A stretch of DNA of 64,000 nucleotides, from contig LUCM01010122.1 in assembly GCA_008360955.1 (NCBI GenBank), positions 126,299 to 190,298 of the forward strand, written 5' to 3'. The translations under genes and the position numbers were made by a program. This DNA comes from Fasciolopsis buskii (Eukaryota; Platyhelminthes; Trematoda; Plagiorchiida; Fasciolidae). The notes under the pieces were generated by a model. That model was not told the origin of the DNA. It saw only the letters and a list, made by a program, of their open reading frames with translations, and searched no databases. Positions 54,801 to 60,800 of this stretch are shown here, in pieces; within the stretch, counting starts at the first letter, position 1; each line of letters begins with the position of its first letter.

Positions 54801-57800
54801 AATTTGACATCAAATTTTCACAGTTTTTGACATTCAGTTACTAGCCCACTGGTATGCTTCAAAAGCGTAAACAATTATTATTCTGGATGAGATCAGTTCA
54901 GTTTGTATACATTTTGGAAGTTGTCGATAAAGGGCTTAAACGACTCCTGAGCAGTGAATTTCAAGTCAGATTCCTCAAGTACGCTCCTTTTTCCAATGTT
55001 GATTATGGCTGCTCCGAAAGGACCTCACTTCATACAACCACATGATGTCGTAATGGCTCCTACAGAACATTATCTTATACAATTGTGATGACAGCGATCT
55101 ATAAAGATATCTCATCGTTTTTTCCCGGGAAAAGTTTGTATATTTCCTAGAAAGCAAATCGATGGGTACATCTCGGGAAAATTTTGGCAAGGTGCACAAA
55201 TCGTATAATCACGGAAGGCCGCGAAATTCTGATCAACGGCACTGAAAAAAACAACGGTATTTGTTTTTTAATATGAGCAATCGCCCTTTGGGCTGAATTC
55301 AAGTTAGTTGTCTCAATGAATTAAAAAATTTGTGTTAGTTGTGTCCTACGTTGACCAAACTTACAAGTTATCTCTATCAATGTGCTCTAAGATGACCACA
55401 GTCAGCAATAAATAAGGAACCGTAAGGCGACGGCAAATGTTACAGTTATCAACAGCAGTCTAAACCTTTGTCAATTAGAAATACCAGGTGTTAGCGAAAT
55501 GACCAGAAAATGCAATGGCTTACTGCTTCACTACGAGGAGCGTCATCTGCGTATAATGGATAAGTTGTTATTTAGGAAGATGCTTTTCACTAGTTGGTCG
55601 TACATTGGGTAAAGGGTCAAGGCACCTACAGAAGGCTTGACTGACGCTTACCAATTTGAGACATCTGTGGCCTCCGTGTAACATCCGGTTACCGACCAAA
55701 GGTCAAGTTTACACAGCAGCAGTGAGATCGTTCTTGCTGCAGAGCTCAGAAACACGACTACTGAGAACAAAAGATATAGGAAGACTGCTAGTGTTGGGAC
55801 ACTGATAACACATACTACTGCCAACAAATGGTGGTGAAATCTTACTGGCAACTGCAAGGTTAAGTGTGGGGTATTTGATCACAGAGAACAGCCGATGGTA
55901 CAACTTCGAAACATGAACAGAATAAGATGGTGTGGACGTGCTTGATGCATGTCTACAGACCGACTGCCTCGATATAAACTGTTTTTCGGCCTAGGTTTTG
56001 TGGGAAGATGAGTTACGGCAAATAATCCATGAGGTAAGGAAAATAAAACCGTAGTCAGTGGACTGTCTCCAAAAGGGTTGAGTTGCATTACCCATTTTGG
56101 ATCCGTGAGATTTTACAGCTCAGAAGTTGAAAACGTTGCTTAATGTGAACCAACTTCACAGTCCACCGCATACCTATAGCTAAAGTGCTCCCTTCCTACT
56201 ACAATTCTCTTGACTTTTCATCGAGTAACCCTTTAACTGTAATTTGATGCCACGAGGTGACTACTTAGCGTACGTTCACGGCTTTAACTTCGAAAAATGC
56301 TGTTTTCTGAGGCATCCGGCGGTGAATACCTCTTTACGTTGTTAATACAGAAAGTGCTCTGGAAATAGTAATTGGCCATCTGCCTAAGTTTCTAGGTTTA
56401 GGCTCATAAAATTCCGTAGTTTGCAGTATACCTACGGTTCAAATCTGTTCATCCAGGAATTTTTCCAATTTATTTCTACTAGCTTACTTCCTTCCGGTTA
56501 TTTCTTTTTGTTTATACAGTGCTCCAAGTTGGCTTTAAAAAACACAGAACACCAGTAAATGGATGGTGATTGCAAGAGCAAAGCTAAGCTTGACGCAGAT
56601 TACAAACCATTTTGTCAGGCCATCGAGATTAGGTGTCAGAAATGGTTTGTTATGAGATTACTTTGCTCACTCAAGCATTCCGACTAAATGAACAGAGTCC
56701 AGCTCTTTTGTTATCAGTTGAAATTATCAACGGCGCATATTTGTGGCACACCTTACGCTTCGGTGACTCCACTTTGTCTTACACAGGACAGTCAGAATAG
56801 ATGCGTCGGAAAACTATTTTAAACTGATGCAAAAATTATCTGGAACAATCCGAAATCACCCATTTGGTTCCTCAGGTATTAGAATCGTAACTGAAGATGA
56901 ACAACGACACCGTATATGACGACTGAAGTAACACTAGCAAGTTAAACTGGAATTACTTCAACTCTCTCTTCTACGTTCTATCACTTTCATTATTCTTCTA
57001 ATAGAACACGGCGAAAACAAAAGCAGCCCATTGTTTCTGGAGGGCTTTCAAACGTGACAAAAAGCCGGGTTCACAATCACAACGTGTCTGCTACTTGTTA
57101 CAATAGGATCCTACTATCGGTAACAAATAATTGCAGATAGGTATATCTATACATACTGCCCATGAAACACAAGACAATGTATAATGACAAACCCTCAATA
57201 CCAAAAATTGGAACAGCACTTATTATTCAGTATGAGATAACCAACCAGTGACAAAATACATCGCATTAAGGATGATTCAACTCACATTGCGACGTGTCAA
57301 TCATTGTCATTACCACCGTAAACAAAAGAACTGTGACCTCGATGATCATAGCGCCCATGAAGCGAAAAACAGAATTCGACTGTCTGCTAAATAAAGGCAC
57401 ATTTAAATGGTGGGTATTAGTAGTAGCAGAATGTGCTTTCATGAAATAACTCATCGTTTAATATCAACGCTCAATTTGTCATTAAGGAACCATAGAAGAA
57501 CTGGGACGCGAACCGGAGACGAACGATTTTGACTCAAACGCCTTAGCCATTACGTCACCGGGCAGACTCTCAACGGTTTGCCGAAATTCATCACATGGTA
57601 CTGCACCTATCCGTCACTGATTTGCACGGACACGCGCCGCTAGTGCACAGCGATCCACCCCTACTGATAGATGACTCCTCCACAGGTAGCCTAAGTACTA
57701 ACACCCACTAAGTAACCAAGCTCTGTGGCTCATTTCCAAAGCCTTCATCGTACTTGGGCTACATATAGAGATATCATCTATCAGTAGGGGTCGAGTGCTG

Positions 57801-60800
57801 TACGATAACGGTCTATGGAAAACAAGGACGGATAGGTGTAACACCATGTGGTGGATTTGAACAAACCGTTGAGTATCTGCCAGGTAGCTAAATGACTGAG
57901 GCGTCTGACTAAAAAACCGTTCGTCCCGGTTTCGCGTCCCAGTTCGGGTGTGGTGGATATGCACTGCTGACGATTCGTAACAAAGATGAAGTAACTTTAC
58001 GGTGCTTTCATGGTTTTTTAATGGCAAAATGAGCGTTAATATCACATGTTGAATTACTTAATGAAAAAAATTTAAATAACAAATCAGCAAGAATTCTCCA
58101 AATGTTCTGCAACTTATTTAACGAAATGAACTACTCTCACCATAGCAGAGGTATGATACAAACGCGATTCTTTGAAACTGTGGACAAAACAGCGACAGCT
58201 TGGAACAATGCAAAGCATTTCCCCATAAAATACACCACCACAGGGAACTGTACTTCACTTTAAGCATTACACTTTTCTGAATAAATCTGCTCTTATTAGT
58301 TTTACTCTAATACATAATTATTACAAATAAGCCAAAAAATGTGCACTATCACCGCTACGTGAGGTGCAAACATATACTTTTACCTATTTATTTATTTTGA
58401 TTGAGAAAAACTACCCACGTTGGAGAAATACATCTACCAACAACGCTGTGTTACTAACATAATATCATTCACAATATGTACTTGGACAATTTGATTTTCA
58501 AGAGAGACAGTAAGGAATGCATTTTAATGAAGCTGAAAGCGTCAGTCCAGGAACTGTTTACTACAAATTTTACTGAATGTAACGAAAATCACTCTGAATT
58601 TGCGAATGTCTTAGAATTGCTTAAAAGGTGGTTCATGAAACATGTAAGACATAAATCACGGAGAGTGTAAGGAACAGAATTCCGGAATCTGTTTGTAATC
58701 TTTGATTTCCCACATTTGCTAACGCTAGCAACACGCAGTCTGCAAAGAAAACAAAATTTACACTGACTGAATTTTGCTGGCTACTGTGAACATCTACCCA
58801 AACAGCATGCATTTTATCAAATAGTATTCAAATAGTCTCCAAGAGGAAGGCCATTTCCGACTTGCGCAGCTTTCCACTGCTTTTCTTGAGTAGGATTGTT
58901 AACCAAATTGTCAAAAACAGACAAATTTTGTCACTTATCCCAGTAATAATACTGATCACAACCATTGAAAATCCGTCCTTGCGTTTTCCACGAGGCAGTG
59001 TCACTACATAATACTGCACTCTTTCAAGCAAAAAGATATTCGGTGATTGAACTACAGCGGAACAATTGCAGTACCAAGTATCTTGAGAGGACGACAAACC
59101 GTCAGCTGAGTGGCCAAAAGGTTCCCATTGCGACATATTTTACTTCAAACAACTGCTTAAAATTTTAATTGTTGTGAGTCTCTACATGGTAAGAAAGACC
59201 ACAATTAACGTAATACTAATCGTTAATTTAGTCTTTTACCAGCGTTAGAAGTGAAACGTTTGCTCAGATGGGCGTTTCAAATCCATCTTTTGTGTAATAT
59301 TTATTTCACTTTAAGCTCTTGTATAATAATATGGAGCACTATGCACACCTCATGATAAAATTTCCAGTGAAGTTGCCTCCTACAGAGAGGAAATCCTGAG
59401 ATATTTCAATAAATGCTCAGTCATTTATATACTTATGCAAAATGTTGGTCTGGAGATTGATAAAAGTAGGTGACTATTGTGTAGTCCTTCGCTAATAAGG
59501 GCCCATATTGTTTTAAATATTTTCATAATTTTATTCTTATATCCACTTTCTGTCTGTCATATTTGTAGAGCCAAAAATGAACGTTCTTCGATTCCGAAGT
59601 GACTCATCGTTAAATGGAAACGATTTTATTGATTTTTGCAATGGTTTCGATGAAGATTATCTCGTAGGATATATATAAAAATCATTCCAAATCGCACATA
59701 GGCCATCAAGAACGACCTGCTAGCATCTTCCGCTATCTCTTAGAGTCGCGATTAATCAGTTGACAGATGCCGCAGAGGAAGTCTTCATGTGATACGGCAA
59801 TCAAGAAAATTATAAAGTATATTAGACATGTGTATTATTTTGATATCAGTAAGTTAGTCATACCCATTTGGATGTTATTGGAATCCCTGTCGCCCTGTGA
59901 TACATTTCCAGTATTTGATTGACTAAAATATGAGAATATTTGCCATTCTTGTCACAGACTTAATGTGAAGTTAACCAAATCCAGTCTAACAGATTTCACC
60001 AGTCTAGGGAGATGGAACCGTTTTAAGATGAGACAGCATATATACGTACGAGGACATCCTAAAACAGTCATAGTGGATGGTAAAAGGCAGGCATTTACGG
60101 CATTCGATTTGACCGATATACACGTAATTAACTGAACATTAAGGAATTTGAGGAATCGTTCAACAATATCATCAGGGTGATTAGATCATTGATCGCAGGT
60201 AGACACTACAGAATTTGAGCAGGCTTCTGAAGTGGATGACAAAACGCAACTCGGAATTTTAAATAGAGATTTTAATCCAAAATGCTTCCCCCCGCGGGTA
60301 GGAATGATGTGCTATAGCGATCAGTGACAAAGTAAGCACAACTTAAGCACATTCGGTGTCAGTTAAGGGCAATGCAGGTAACTGGCGCATAACGGTAAAC
60401 ATTAGTGTTGCGGAGTGACTATCCTCAGAAGTGTTCACTTACAAGTTTAACCAGGACGATGACTTTCTAGTCTGTGTTAAATTACAAGATTCGTCTTTGT
60501 GGACAAATTTCCTTTTTATACGCAAAATCGTTATTAACAATTACCCCCATGGCCAGACTACTGATACTACAGGTGTATTTACCAATGACAAAAGCAAAGC
60601 CACTGCTTTCGAATTCATGTGAATACATCCGATTTGCCTACTCTTCGGGATAACCTACTGGTTTCACCTAGTTGCTTCCGAAACCGATGACCAAGAAACA
60701 TACGTCTAATTTGGGTTTGATCTGTGTTCAGGAAATGCACCAGTAAATACACCGATACTTGTGAATAAGTTACACATTCAGTTAGTATTTTTACGAATTG

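Larger units (their letters stand above)
50427..57285. other. ENT intron between exons D and E
   Basis: 6.9 kb with an (AT)n tract near 51.4 kb and a LINE fragment at 55.6-56.1 kb. A GC-rich alternating tract (GTCGACGCGCGCGCAG) occurs near 53.1 kb. No exon recognised. Confidence 0.6.
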
